From the NCBI GenBank assembly GCA_000711775.1, contig ARYC01000705.1, positions 60,252-124,251 of the forward strand: a stretch of DNA of 64,000 nucleotides, read 5' to 3'. Positions within the stretch are counted from its first letter, which is position 1. Every line of letters starts with the position of its first letter. Source of the DNA: Oxytricha trifallax (Eukaryota; Ciliophora; Spirotrichea; Sporadotrichida; Oxytrichidae). Below, piece after piece: positions 34,655 to 46,879 of the stretch. The translations under genes and the position numbers were made by a program. Under the pieces are notes generated by a model. The model saw only the letters and a program-made list of their open reading frames with translations, did not search any database and was not told the DNA's origin.

Positions 34655-37308
34655 ATGGGTAATAAAGGTTTCAATAATTCATATTAATATGGTAGAAAAC
34701 ATTAATCAGCTTTTGAAGTTTAAACTTAATAAAATTATGGAAGTTATGTAAGCAGAGTTGTATTATTTCTTTATAATATCAGCATTTCATATAAAATATG
34801 CTCTTTTTTTACAACAAAAACAGAAGATTTTATTCATAATTAAATTAACAACTGAGTTTTTTCAATTGAACTATAAACTTATACTTTTGTTTTAGTATAT
34901 TTTTTGTACCACCAAGAGATTTAATGAAATAATAAAATGCGAATGAAGCAAGAAACTCTCTGCAATTAGAAAATCTATTAAATATTCCCAATGAGGAAAT
35001 ATTATTGTTTCAAACTTAATAGAATCTGAAATCTCAAGTTTAAAAAAGGAGAAGGATGCTTTCTCATTAAGTTCAAGAAAGTGAGTAATATATCGATAGT
35101 TAAGAGCTAAAAGTGATAAATACATTTAATTTACTTGTTTTTTCAAGTATAATTTAGTCTGATGTCTGGATTTATATATTTAAAGTATAAATATTGATTA
35201 TTTTAAAACTAAAAGTTGCCCAAGAAACTTCTAAACTATAAATTGAAATAAACTAGGATGCAAACTTTTAAGAAGAAATTTTACTAATTATTTAATATAA
35301 ACTTTATTTGAAATGATTACTTAAATTTAATATTGTAAAATTTCAGTAAATAACGATTAAAAGAGCCCTCCAAGAATGTTTCAAAGCCAAAACAGGAAAA
35401 TTGTGATTGATAAGCTATTAATTAAGTATAAAAATTAATATTAATTAACTTTTAGCCAAAGTCGTCTTAAATCAATTATTTTTTTATAGTAATAGTAAAC
35501 ATTCAAACAAAAATGCTAAAATAAAATTTATAAAATCATATAAATGATATGAAAATGACAAAAAATCAATAATACCCTATAGCTTAATTTACATGCGAAA
35601 TTCTCAATTATTAGAAATTTAAAGTTTAGATTATGGTATTTATATATATATAAAACCCCGTTAGTCAATTAAGAATGAAGATTGGGGATTTAGAATAATA
35701 AAATTAAGAATAAATTAATTATTGGCGTAAATTATTCAAGTTTTTGCTAATTATATAAAATCATTGGCTCTATAAAATAAACCAATCAGGGTGGGTATAT
35801 TTGTTTTCAGCCTAATTATAATTAATTTCACCCAATTATAATTTAAAATTTAATTTTATTATTCTTAATTCCCAATCTTCATTCTTAATTGACTAACGGG
35901 GTTTAATATATATATATATATATACAATTTTCAATGAAGATGATGCTGATATAAATTAGCAGACTTAAAGCACGACTGAACAAAAATAGTAAGAGAGTAC
36001 CCCAAAATCGAATAACTTATCTTCAAAGAATAGCTAGTAAGATCTTAATATTTATAATTCACTATTAATTAAGAGTTATTTATTTTCTATATTGGCTAAT
36101 TTTTTCTTATACTCTATCGATATTAAATATTTTGTTTACATAAGACCTTCTTTCGCCAATTAGGATTAAACTTGATTAATCAAACACAAAACTAAGCCCC
36201 TATTTATGTAACCCTAATAAAAGTTTGAATTCAGCATCATTATTGACAAGACGTAAATCTTGTAACGGGGTTGGGTATGGGTCACATAGATTGGGGACAT
36301 AAATTAGATATAGTAATTGAATATATTTAATATATAAATTATTTAAACATTAGCCAAATAAATTTGGTTTGTAGAATGCTAATATTTCTTTTTAAACCAA
36401 TAGACTCTTAAAATATTTTAGAGAATTATTAAAACATTTCATTAAAAGCTATTTTTTTTTAAAACTTTTTTCCTCTAAATTTCTACATGATTAAGATTTA
36501 CTAATCTTTTTCATATATTAACTTAATAAAAATTAAAAAAATATAATAGAAATTCTTTTATTAATAATTCTAATAATTAAATAACAATTAGTTAAAATGT
36601 CTTAAAAACATTAAATTATCAGTATCAAGCAAACATTTCCCTCCCAGAGTTGGCTAACTTGGTTTGTAAAACTCTGGAAATCACACTCCAGCATCTTCCA
36701 GATTCCTGAATTTGTTAAAAATAGGGAGAAGCGGCAATGAAATGCAAGATAGTAGTCCTATGACAGGGAGGGGAGTGCAAAACTATTGGCTGAAGCATAA
36801 AGATTCTTATGAAAAGTTCAAGATTGAATTGGAATAGCTAGGACTAAAATTTTATTTAATATGAATTTCGATTACTAAAATAAGATTCAACTCTGTTTTT
36901 TTATAAAAAATTATTGTAATTTTAATTATGCAATGACCCGATGAGGTATCTTCACCAATCCCGAGTTATTTAAATTTCGATGCTACTTCTTAAACTCCTT
37001 AATCAAAGCGTTCTAACGTCTAAAACATCAGGTAATTTTATTTTTAATTTACTGTATTTAAATAATATTTCATAAATTTTAACTTTATAGTTTAAAAGTA
37101 ATCCTTGAATAATATTGTACCGTAATAAACCACCCATAAAAATTCAACTTTTCTCTCTCTGTTTAACGCTTTTAAAACTAAGAAATCTCTTAATGGTACT
37201 TAAAGAAGCAATAGTTAGTAGTCTTCTGAATAGAATGATGAATCTCGTGAGATCATTGACAAATTATTTAATTACTCATAAATTAAATTATTTTATGTAT
37301 ATTCATGA
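34655..37308 (+). CDS. Gene H: multi-MDS gene, Q/S-rich protein of unknown function
   Basis: Probable start MGNKGFNNSYQYGRKHQ at 34655. Further MDS-like blocks: 34905-35130 (Q-rich, LMKQQNANEARNSLQLENLL), about 35350-35430 (PPRMFQSQNRKIVIDK), 35935-36048 (QQTQSTTEQKQQES), 36185-36300 (SLLTRRKSCNGVGYGSHR), 36595-36854 and 36918-37308. The last two join on pointer AATTTTA: QLGLKF then QLCNDPMRYLHQS in frame. A GT-AG intron at 37032-37090 joins LTSKTS to VQKQSLNNI, and TGA is at 37306-37308. Pointers of the upstream blocks are unresolved. No known domain seen. Confidence 0.5.
35653..35903. mobile_element. Small inverted-repeat MITE in a TA tract
   Basis: About 55-bp inverted repeats beginning AAACCCCGTTAGTCAATTAAG on both sides enclose about 140 bp. 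The element sits between (TA)n runs, consistent with TA-target insertion as in Tc1/mariner-derived MITEs. It falls inside gene H between MDS-like blocks, so it would be removed as part of an IES. Confidence 0.7.
36855..36917. other. Gene H IES (63 bp, pointer AATTTTA)
   Basis: Between AATTTTA at 36848-36854 and 36918-36924. Excision keeps the frame. Confidence 0.6.
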
Positions 37309-38670
37309 AAAATAAGTGGAATTGCTCAAAATTAAACTACTAAATACAACTCTTAAATGACATAAAGTTATAATAAAGTCCTAAATTTATATTAAAGTCA
37401 AATTAAGTACAACTCCTTTATATTCCAAATGCCATCGGTTTTTTTCTTCAAATAACCCTATAAAACAATATTTTTTAAAAATAAAGTTTTTACATTTTTC
37501 TCCGTTTCATTAATTAAAGTTCCAAATGTAAGAATTATAATTATTAATGATAGTAGCACCTAGTCAACTTTATCTTATGTTTTCATAATATAAATAATTT
37601 ATTAAATATTAAATTTTATTTTTTGTAATTTTCGATGATTATATATTGAGCTTCCCAAAATCAAAGAATGATTGTAAACTTAAACTTTATTAATATTGAG
37701 AATGCTTTTTTATGTTCTTTATTTGTTGATAAATAACCTATTGAAAGCAGATTTATTATAGAATTTTAAGTATTTATTAATTGCAATTTTAATCTCTCTA
37801 TTTTGATGGGTTCTTTTTTTATATTTCTTTATAAAATGCAAAAGAATTTTATAAAATTTTTCTTTTTCTTATATAATTATTTGCCTTCAATTATTTAAAA
37901 AATTTGAATAGATTTAAATTATTTGGCATATTAAAGTGATTTCAAAATTGAAGTTAGTTGCATCCACAAAGCTAAAACTCTATATAAATTTATAAAGGAT
38001 TTATTTATATATTTAACCTATTCATAATTTTCTCCTTTAATTCAAAATTAAATTTTTTTTTATTACAAAATTATTAATTATTTAGAAGTGTCCTTTTCTT
38101 TAAATCACAAATCAAATAAAAAAGTGAAATTTTAAGATTAATAAAGTGATAAACTAATAATTTAATTTTTATTGATAAATATAGTATAAAAAAGTAAATG
38201 TAAAACAGCAGCAACTTAAAAGACAGTTTCACAATAAAATCTATCGATTAAACTCATAGAGATTCTAATGGCACTTTAAATATCTAAAATTAATAATAAT
38301 AATAATCACCTAAAGAGGAGAAAAAGAAGATAGAAGTTAAGACATAGAAAATTGATTATTTTTATTATATAATAGCCAAAGAAATATAATTATTGTAAAT
38401 TTAATTATTTAACATATCTTCCATAAATTATTAGTTCAAGTATGGTCTTATAGACAAAATCAGGTAAAAATGGGAATTAATAGAACTAATAGCAGCTTTT
38501 TTAAAAATTATAAATATATAAATATGTATATATATACTTAATTAATATGAATCGACTTTTCACATAATTTCAAGTGAATTGTATGTTAAATAAGTTATCG
38601 AATTTCTCATTTAATTTCATAACAAGAAATGAATTAAAGTATATAATACTATATTCATAAATTTTGAAGC
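37309..38670. other. AT-rich non-genic DNA
   Basis: No coding signal. Probably the 3' flank of gene H and the 5' flank of gene I. Confidence 0.45.
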
Positions 38671-38676
38671 AGCCTA

Positions 38677-40908
38677 TGAATCCTCAGTTCAACTCTTATT
38701 AAAATAAATTGCTTTAAAACTTAATGCAATAAGATTAGTAGATTATCCCAAAAAAGAATCAGGAAATAAAAGTCTAAGTTCCTCTTAATCAATCATAATA
38801 AATTCATTATGATATAAATACTGTGTCTACAAAAGGCAGCCAATTTCATTAATACAATAAGTCAGAATAAAACTTTGAGTTTTTTTAAATATTTTTATTT
38901 AAATTTAATCGTTTATATTTAAATATTTATAGTATTTTAACAAAATTAAATTAAATATTTTGAGAATTATACAATGCACAATAACTAGTATAAATAGTTA
39001 GAGTAAATTATGACTAATGGGACAACCACAGCTGCTATAACTAATACTAACACGAACAGAGGGTATGGGGGTAATTCAGATTTATAGCAAATTAATTTGT
39101 AAAATTATTAAGAAAATTCGTTTCATAATTAGGACTAATTTATTGAGAAAATAGAGATATAACATCATCATATGTATTTTTTTTAATTATATGAATATAT
39201 TTTTTTATCTATGAATAAATCACGATTTCAAGGTTAGTTTTAGAGATAAACAGCAGAATTTGTTTAAATAGTAAAAGATTAGTAATAGAAGACAGAACAT
39301 GAATAGAACTGTAATTTTAAGAAATAAGAACAGCGATTTAATGATGATGTAAGATCATCTAAATCAAGACCTCCAAAATCAAAAAATTGATTTTTTTATT
39401 CATTCTTTAGTCACCAATATATTCTAACTATTTTAATAAAGAATAAATGTGTTAAAAATCTTTAAGAGTAGAAGGACTCTTTTTGCAATTTCGACATAAA
39501 GCCAGTCTCATAGAATAAAATTTATCAGAGTTTTAGATTAGACAGCAACTACTCCCCAGATAATAACCCCAAAACCCTTTCACACTTACCACATATTTTA
39601 AACGATAATCAGTTGAACATTATCAAGCCAATTCTTTATAGTAACTTGAAACATAGAAATAATAAAAGTTATACGAAGAGATAGTAGTAATAGTCGCTCG
39701 GTTATAATAATTATTATAATTAGGAGTTGTATCGATAGAAACTCAAGAATTTGGGGAAGATCTTAGATAAAGAGCAATAGCAAAAACTATGTAAAATATA
39801 ATAAATTGGTTAGTTTGTAGTTAGTTACTAAATAAAAATTTTTATACACTTTAATTAAATGTTTCTGTTCCCATATTTCCGATTGTAACACTAAATCATG
39901 CATTTTTAAGTGATTGTCACGTGGTTATGGGATAATTCAATATTATTAAGAAAATTTTCTATAAATTAAAGGCATCATATTATTAAATCTCTTCCTTTTG
40001 GAAAAAAATTAACATTTTATATAGGTCTTCTTAATGTTTTATTTGATTAAAAAAATGTTAGTGTCTATTAAATGGATTTTAAAGTCTAAGATACTTTACA
40101 AATTGAATCGAATTAAAAAGTAATTAGATATATTATTAAATTAGTTTTTTAATTATAGTTAAACTAAAAATAGCAAGCCTAAGGCCATGGTATGAAAGAT
40201 TAAATTTAATAATAACAAATCGACAATGTAAAGCTAAACAGCACGTTTGATGGATCTTTCGATTTCAATACAAAAAATAATCTAGAGGCATCATCACTTA
40301 TGATAAATCAAAGAGTAACTAATAAAAGAAAAAAACAGAAATTAGGTTCCTAATAACCTGCAGTAGATGCAGAGACTACGACTAATTCTTAATAAAATTT
40401 GAGGGAAAACATAAAAAGAGATAGTGTCATGGATTAATCAAAATAGAATGAGTTCTTAGATAAATTTAAATAGTTCTAAGATACTGGAAGTATTCTTATT
40501 TTAGAATTTTCTTTATTTTAATAATCTCATCAATCAACTTAATTAATTTCAAGTTTGGAGCGTTAAAGCATCAGAGTGATTAAAAAAACAAACAAGCATT
40601 TCCTCGCTAAAAGTCTGATTCCTAAACTTTAATAAAATTCCTAATACTAAACTAATGAGCAATTTCCATCACAATTCCTTAATAAAAACATCAAGAAATA
40701 AAAAACTCATGAAAGTTTGTGCGACGAAAAATCACTGATATTAGGGAATAATTTCTCATTTGAAAGAGTTGATAATAGAATGAAAAACAAAGAGAAATAA
40801 AGTAAAAATATAAGGATGATATTTAATCGCACTCAACTCAATAAATCTGTGTAGTTAAATACAGTTTATAATACTCAGAATAAAGGGAGTTTTGTATAGA
40901 GAAATTGA
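38677..40908 (+). CDS. Gene I: Q/N-rich protein, several MDSs
   Basis: Start candidate MNPQFNSYQNKLLQ at about 38677. TGA-free blocks run at about 38677-38880, 39009-39170 (MTNGTTTAAITNTNTNRGYGG), 39215-39400, 39470-39830 (YTKRQQQQSLGYNNYYNQ), 40200-40500 and 40565-40908. The last block ends NTQNKGSFVQRN then TGA (40906-40908). Short AT-rich IESs lie between them; pointers were not resolved. The composition is rich in Asn, Gln, Lys and Ser, with no catalytic motif. Function unknown. Confidence 0.55.
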
Positions 40909-41120
40909 AGACATAACCTTTGAAGGAAAATCTCGATTTTGTAGAGATTTAAATGATGTAAAATATATGCGAGGAAATTTTATATTCTAATAAACTGTTT
41001 ATGATTGATAAATTTATTTTTAAGATTTCAAAGTTTAATATGACTTATAACTATTTTTAAGCCTTAAATTTAAAATTTAAACTTATTATTATTTTTATAT
41101 TATAAACTCTTTTTGAATAA

Positions 41121-43036
41121 AATGGTCAGACTCTATCTTAGAAATCGCTTCACTAAGACAGCTGTATCCCCAGAGATCCTAGATCACTACCAAGATATTC
41201 TTTAGGACTTGTCTTTTCTCTCTCGAACTAAAGTCCTCTAAAGTTATTTGGCATTCAATAATGGAGGGAAATTATATCAAATGAATTAAAGTTAGAATTT
41301 ACCACCAGGACTGCACCATGAATGGATTACTAATTTCATGCGCACTTATAGTGATTGTTTGCTGACAACAGGCAAGTTAATGAATAATATTATAGTAATC
41401 AAATTATATATGGAATTAAATTAGAAAAATTATTAATCATTACGCTTAATTCAATGTTTCAGAGCAAAGAAGAATATTTTAAATTAGGAAATTTTCATTT
41501 TTAGGTTATTAGATGAATTTAAAAAAGATTTTGTAAAATGAAAAATAAGTTAAGTAGAATTTAATTGAATAAAACTTTGCTTTGATTTGTAATTTATTCA
41601 AAATTTCTCAAATAAACTTAACATTTAGAATAATGCTATTGATTATACCAGAGCTTATAACGATCTCAGTGTAAGTATTTTTAAACTAATTATCTAAATT
41701 GCTTCATTTATAATCTTTCCATAATATTTGCTAGATATTGTTTAAGGACATCACTAGAAATCGATTGCTAGTTTTCCTATACAAATAACCATGATTATAT
41801 ATAGTTCGATACCAAACAGTATTTTAATCAGAAATCTCAAAAGCCATTAGGAATTATGATGAAAACTATACCTCTAAATTTTTATCAAGGAGGGAGTCCA
41901 ATCTATAGAGACATCAAATTTAAGAAACTAATAATGAGTTTTATTTAAATTAATTTTAAATAATTCATTTTTACAATTGTAAAAATAATAAATAAATGGG
42001 GTATATTTTAGTAAATATTTATGAGCAAAAAGTCGGTGATTTCTAGATATTTAGAATATTAAAGCTAATAGCTTAATTTGCCAATTGATCAAATGCAGAC
42101 TAATTTGAAATTGCTTATTTAAAAAATCAAATATAAAAGTTATATAACTAGAAATACATTTATCTTATGATTCTTAACAAAAGTAAATAAAAAAATTGCG
42201 TTTTAACATAGATTTTGTGGGATTAGATACTGATATTAATTTAAAAACTTCAATTGATTACTTAAGAAATGAGAAGAAATATGAATTTGTAATGAGTGAC
42301 TGCGGTATATCAGCTTCCAAAGATTATTACAATGAAAATTTTCATGATTAAAATCCAATTGATACTATTTTACTTTCTGTATACATGGGTTAGGTAAGTT
42401 TATTTTATTAAACTGAGGAAAAAGGTTCTATGACTTTAGTACTAGAAATATTTCCCTTAATTTTATTGAGATTTTTAAGATTACTTTAACACAAATATAT
42501 AGCCAAATCCTGAAGATGTAGGTCCCCCTTTATTTTTCCAAGAATCAATGGACAAACTTTTCAATTTAACCTACAGATCAGAAGCGTTATAAACCCTAGA
42601 TCATAACTGGTGTTTCGTGCTTATGAATCGCAAATCCCAAAGAGAACTACAAAAAATTAAAGAATTATAGAGCATTACAACACCAGAGCAGTTGAAGCAA
42701 AAGCTCTAAGAGGAAGCTGAAAAACATAAATAAAGAGAATTCTCAAAATTGTTCAAAACTAAGTCTAAAAACCCCAAAACCCCTAATGTAAAAGGGAGAG
42801 AGTAAAATGCTACAACTGCAACTTCTGCTTCTTAGAATTCATATTAACCAATGGGCTTTGACAGCAAACCCCAAAACATTGGTGCTTAAGAATAAGAAAA
42901 GCCTATTAATAAGAATTAAGTTCAAGGAGGGAAAGTTACTGATTTATCGATGTATAAAAAGAATTATTAAGTTTAAGATAATGATGAGATAACGAAAAAT
43001 TCAAAATAGAGATATTACTTGAAAAAGTCTCATTGA
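41121..43036 (+). CDS. Gene J: RibD-C/dihydrofolate-reductase-like domain protein (tentative)
   Basis: ATG at 41121 (MVRLYLRNRFTKTAVSPE). The first MDS contains SYLAFNNGGKL, then LHHEWITNFMRTYSDCLLTTG, which resembles the 'S...DG...HELR...DAILTTG' pattern of RibD-type reductase domains. Later MDSs follow at about 41620-41685, 41735-41940, 42205-42395 and 42505-43036. One holds VMSDCGISASKD, then IDTILLSVYMG, near where such proteins have an E-G-G and a V-D-E-L strand. The C-terminus is Gln/Glu/Lys-rich and ends YYLKKSH then TGA at 43034-43036. A C4A4-like stretch at 42771-42786 is coding (KNPKTP). The family assignment rests on pattern only. Confidence 0.5.
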
Positions 43037-43039
43037 AAT

Positions 43040-43590
43040 GTTTAAGATTTTAAATATTTTTTTTATTTAAAAAGTCTAATAAACTTTTATCTAATAGTGT
43101 TAAGTTCAGATTCTTTCTAACTTTATTTATAGCTTTAAAAAATAAATTAATATGGAATTAAATTTCTATAATACAATTTAAAGTAAAATTATCTTCAAAA
43201 ATTGTATTCTTGCAATAATAGCACTTTGCAAGTAATTCTCCTATATTTAACAGAAAGAAGCATAAATGGCTTGGAGATAGAGAATTTAGAACTCCTAAGC
43301 TCAAAGAGTGATATTTTAGTTAAAATTTAATTAGTACTAAATAAATAATTCAATAATTTAAGAATGTTAATGTTTTATAATCATTTAGTCATTTATCCTA
43401 AAAAGCAGTAAACATATAAAAATTAAAAAGAGATCAATTAATTAGATTTGTATAATGTATTAAAAAAGTAAAAGATTATTGATTAAATTGATAAACAAAA
43501 GTTTTCAGTATAACTCCACAAAATCTTCACAAACCTATACCTCTTTGATTCTTCCCAATATAAATTAACAATATTTTGCTAAAATAAATA
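43040..43590. other. AT-rich spacer between genes J and K
   Basis: No supported frame. Confidence 0.4.
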
Positions 43591-43595
43591 AGATC

Positions 43596-45850
43596 ATGAT
43601 GAATTCATAAACTGTGAGACAATTATAAACTGATAATACAAACCCTTAATAAATTAAAGATGAATAATAAAAGTTTGAGGAATTTTAACCAGAAAAGGTG
43701 GTGATTGAAAAATAGATTAGTGATCAAATGCCTTAGCAATATAAATTATATTTAAATTTAGAAAAGTGATTTCTTAGTGTTTTTTTATTTTTATTAATTA
43801 GTTTATGATACTAATAAAAAAATTACAGTTTTTTTAAAAAAAATTATTATAAATTCAGCAAATTTATTTTAGTTTAATATTTACATTATGAATTTTGAAA
43901 ATTTATAAATAAATAATATGGAGTAGAGTATGCAGAGAAGATATTCAGTAATTAAATGGATTTTATGAGTAAAGCCAGAGTGATTCATTCACATGCAGTT
44001 GTTTACAATGAACAAGATGACAATTTATATCAGATTTTATACAGCGAGCCTGGGGGGCCTTCACTTAAATAAGATTAAGTCTTCTTCAATTATTGTTTAT
44101 GTGAAATTAAATTACTACACTATATTTTATGACTAAATTTCTGATTAAAAATTATATTTTTATTAAACGACAGAATTGAATGAAATACAAATATATAAAT
44201 TTTTAGTATATATTGCGTAATTCACATTTTATATACACATTTATAATACTTACGAATGAAAAGCTAGTGTTTATTTACTTCGGGCAAGATAGTATGAAAC
44301 GATCCCTGGTCCTTCAACATAGACTTTCATGTTTTATCAAATGGAGTAAGTATAGCATTTTTATACCAATTCAAGCATATTCATTGTTTATAAGTATTAA
44401 AGTTTGACATTTTTTAAAACATTTCTCCCATTTTCTGCCATATTATTTTTAATCGTTAATCTAATACGCCTTTTATAGTTTAGTGAAGAGTAATTCTTTA
44501 ATTTTAAGCAAAAGTATACTTATCAAGATTCAGAAGTAATCAGGTATGTGAAACCACTTGCCTTTGTGACATTGACATTAAACCCCAATTTCTATGAATG
44601 TCAAGAAGTATTTTTTAAATTATAGTACTTAATCAATGAAATTTACAAATAAACTGGACAGGAGAGTTTAAATGTTAATATAACCATAATTTTAATCATA
44701 TATAATTATAAACATAATAGAATAGGTTATATGATATATTTTTAAGTACTAAGAGACAAAAGATTCATGAAAATAGTGATTAGTGAAAAGTCTTTGGTGC
44801 AGGAGTATATTAAAAATCAAGCATAACTTTGGAATATCGATTAAGAATTAAACTTAATAGAATGTTTAATTCCTTATTCATATTCAATATTTTAGAAATT
44901 TATTAGTGGAGTCTATAGGGCATAATTTAATGTATTATTTAATTATTTATCTCATTTGACAATAATACTTTAATTATTTTCCCGATAAAAACAAAAATTT
45001 AAAGTTTAGTGATGCCAACTCTACTCTCAAAATACAACATAAACCTCGTGGGAATAGAGCAACTTGAAATATATAAGGCAATTGATTATTTACAGACTAC
45101 ATATGATTTCAAACCAATATTGAGCGAAATTGGGGCTACATCATTGAGAGGAGAGATTCTTAATGATCCAGAGACAAATCGAGTTGATTATTTGTATTTA
45201 GGCATATTTGCTGCTGAGAGAGATCCACTCCAAAGCTTAAGGTTGAAAGACAAACATAATGAAATTTAATTTACTCGTATATATATATATAGTATAATGA
45301 ATATATAATTAAAATATGTATGCTTTTAACTTCATATGAAATACTTATACAATCAATTATGTTTCATACACATACATACTACTTATTACACATTAATTGA
45401 ATTTATATAAAACATGATGACGATAAATTATGTGAAGTGAAATAGTATATAAAAGCAAACCAATTACTGTAAATTGATTAAGAAAACCCTGATTTAGGCG
45501 TTTTAAATCCAAAATTTATTGGTAGATCAATTGAATCTCTTGACAAAATCGGCAATTAATATGATCTGCTGCATACCAGTAGTGAGGTATATGAGTAGAC
45601 GAAAACCTTAAAAGTTTAATTAGACGGGATCTCAAATATTTTATAAAATTTAAGTTGTTGAGGTTTTTGGTTCCAAAAATTTCTATTTGAAAACTATTTT
45701 AGAAATGTTTTAAAATTTATTACATTAATTAATAAAATTAAAATAAGAACTCAAGTGTAGACACAGAATACACAGTAGGGAGATGGCTACTGACAATATG
45801 GAAATAAAGACCCATCAAAAGAGAGATTTAATATTATGATGATAATATGC
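43596..45850 (+). CDS. Gene K: multi-MDS gene, unknown protein
   Basis: Start MMNSQTVRQLQTDN at 43596. MDS-like blocks: 43596-43745, 43925-44100 (ARVIHSHAVVYNEQDDN), 44215-44350 (KLVFIYFGQDSMKRSLVLQH), 44525-44690 (VIRYVKPLAFVTLTLNPNF), 44745-44930, 45009-45265 (MPTLLSKYNINLVGIEQLE), 45425-45660 (RSIESLDKIGNQYDLLHTSS) and perhaps 45750-45850. All are in the same orientation and TGA-free, with AT-rich gaps of 60-170 bp between them. The block at 45009 starts with Met in frame, so it could be mistaken for a separate small gene. No family recognised; soluble protein without membrane segments. Confidence 0.55.
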
Positions 45851-46150
45851 AACTGATTTTGTAATAGTCATAAAGAATAGATTCTGCTAAGAATTTTATT
45901 AAGAAGTAACTCAGATTAATTGATTGAAAATATTAAGAACAACATCCCATTTAATTTTAAACATTCACACTATTTTTTATGAATAAATTCTTAGTATAAT
46001 TTATAAAATTAAAAGTAAATAAATTGGAAATGTTATGTGTGATTGTAAAAATTTTAATTAATTTAGTAACATCTAAAATTTATAAGAAAAAGTTGATGAA
46101 ATTCCCCATTTTTTACAATTTATTAACAATCCATGTGTATTCTATTATGT

Positions 46151-46794
46151 TCATTTACCGGCATCTTTGGCATCTCCTCCTTCTTTCTTTTCTCCTTCCT
46201 TCTTCTCACCACCAGCAGCAGCACCGCCTTCTCCTCCAGCAGCGGCAGCACCACCTTCAATGCTAACTTCAGCTTCTTCCTCCTCGAATTTACCAATGTC
46301 TTCTCCGATATCATCGTCACTCTCGTACTCCCAGTCGTCTCTGACCATTCTATTCATATCTTGCATGTAGGTTCTTTTGAATGCCTTGGCCATAGTCCAC
46401 TGCTCTGCTCCTGTTGGCAGACGCTCACCACGATAAATTTGCATCATTATATCGTCTGGGGAGTAGTTCTCGTCTAAAAGACGCATCAACCAGGGTGGGT
46501 AGCGGTCTGATGCGAAAATCTGGCAGTCTTGTCTGTCCTTCCAGATGTTAACAATATCTTCATATTAATATTAAGATGATCTTTTTTGATTTCCTTCTAT
46601 ACAAGTGATCTTAAAGTTCTATTAATCATAAGAAAGTTACTTTTTAATTTAATATCTGAGCTCTCTGGTGCAGCTGCTGCTACAGCTCCCTTCTTCTTCT
46701 TAGGTCCACGGATAGCCATGGATGTAACAGCACTATTGCAATTTGAGAAAGCAGGAGAGGCTCTTGAACGCAGAGCCATTAATAAAGAGTTCAT
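46151..46794 (-). CDS. Mitochondrial ribosomal protein mL54-like
   Basis: Two MDSs: 46794-46651 and 46559-46151, joined on the 7-bp pointer AGATATT (minus sense). The joined frame is 181 residues and ends in TGA. The N-terminus is a mitochondrial presequence-like stretch (MNSLLMALRSRASPAF). Then GPKKKKGAVAAAA, and after the join DIVNIWKDRQD and ASDRYPPWLMRLL. This matches the mL54/MRPL54 signature of VNI-K-G-D followed by D-YP-WL and a basic helix. The C-terminal extension is acidic then Gly/Ala/Lys-rich (EEEEAEV, then GGAAAGGEKK repeats) and not part of the usual family. Divergent from ARL6, 85 bp away. Highly biased codons. Confidence 0.7.
46560..46650. other. IES in the mL54-like gene (91 bp, pointer AGATATT)
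   Basis: Between plus-strand AATATCT at 46553-46559 and 46651-46657. Excision joins AGC-TCA-GAT-ATT-GTT-AAC in frame. Confidence 0.75.
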
Positions 46795-46879
46795 TAATTC
46801 AATTATAATTATATAATTTTAATTATTATTTATTCAAAAACAATTGCAAATATATAATTCATTAATTCTATAATTTAAA

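Noticed and set aside
34892..35125. 77-codon minus-strand ORF MYLSLLALNYRY
   Set aside because: The plus strand gives a Q-rich TGA-free block consistent with gene H and its neighbours. The minus ORF is hydrophobic antisense.
42771..42786. C4A4-type telomere-like sequence AACCCCAAAACCCCT
   Set aside because: It lies in frame within gene J (KNPKTP), without TBE subterminal sequence or a partner end.
46123..46477. Several overlapping Ser/Phe- or Pro/Ala-rich ORFs on both strands
   Set aside because: Shadows of the low-complexity tail of the mL54-like gene.
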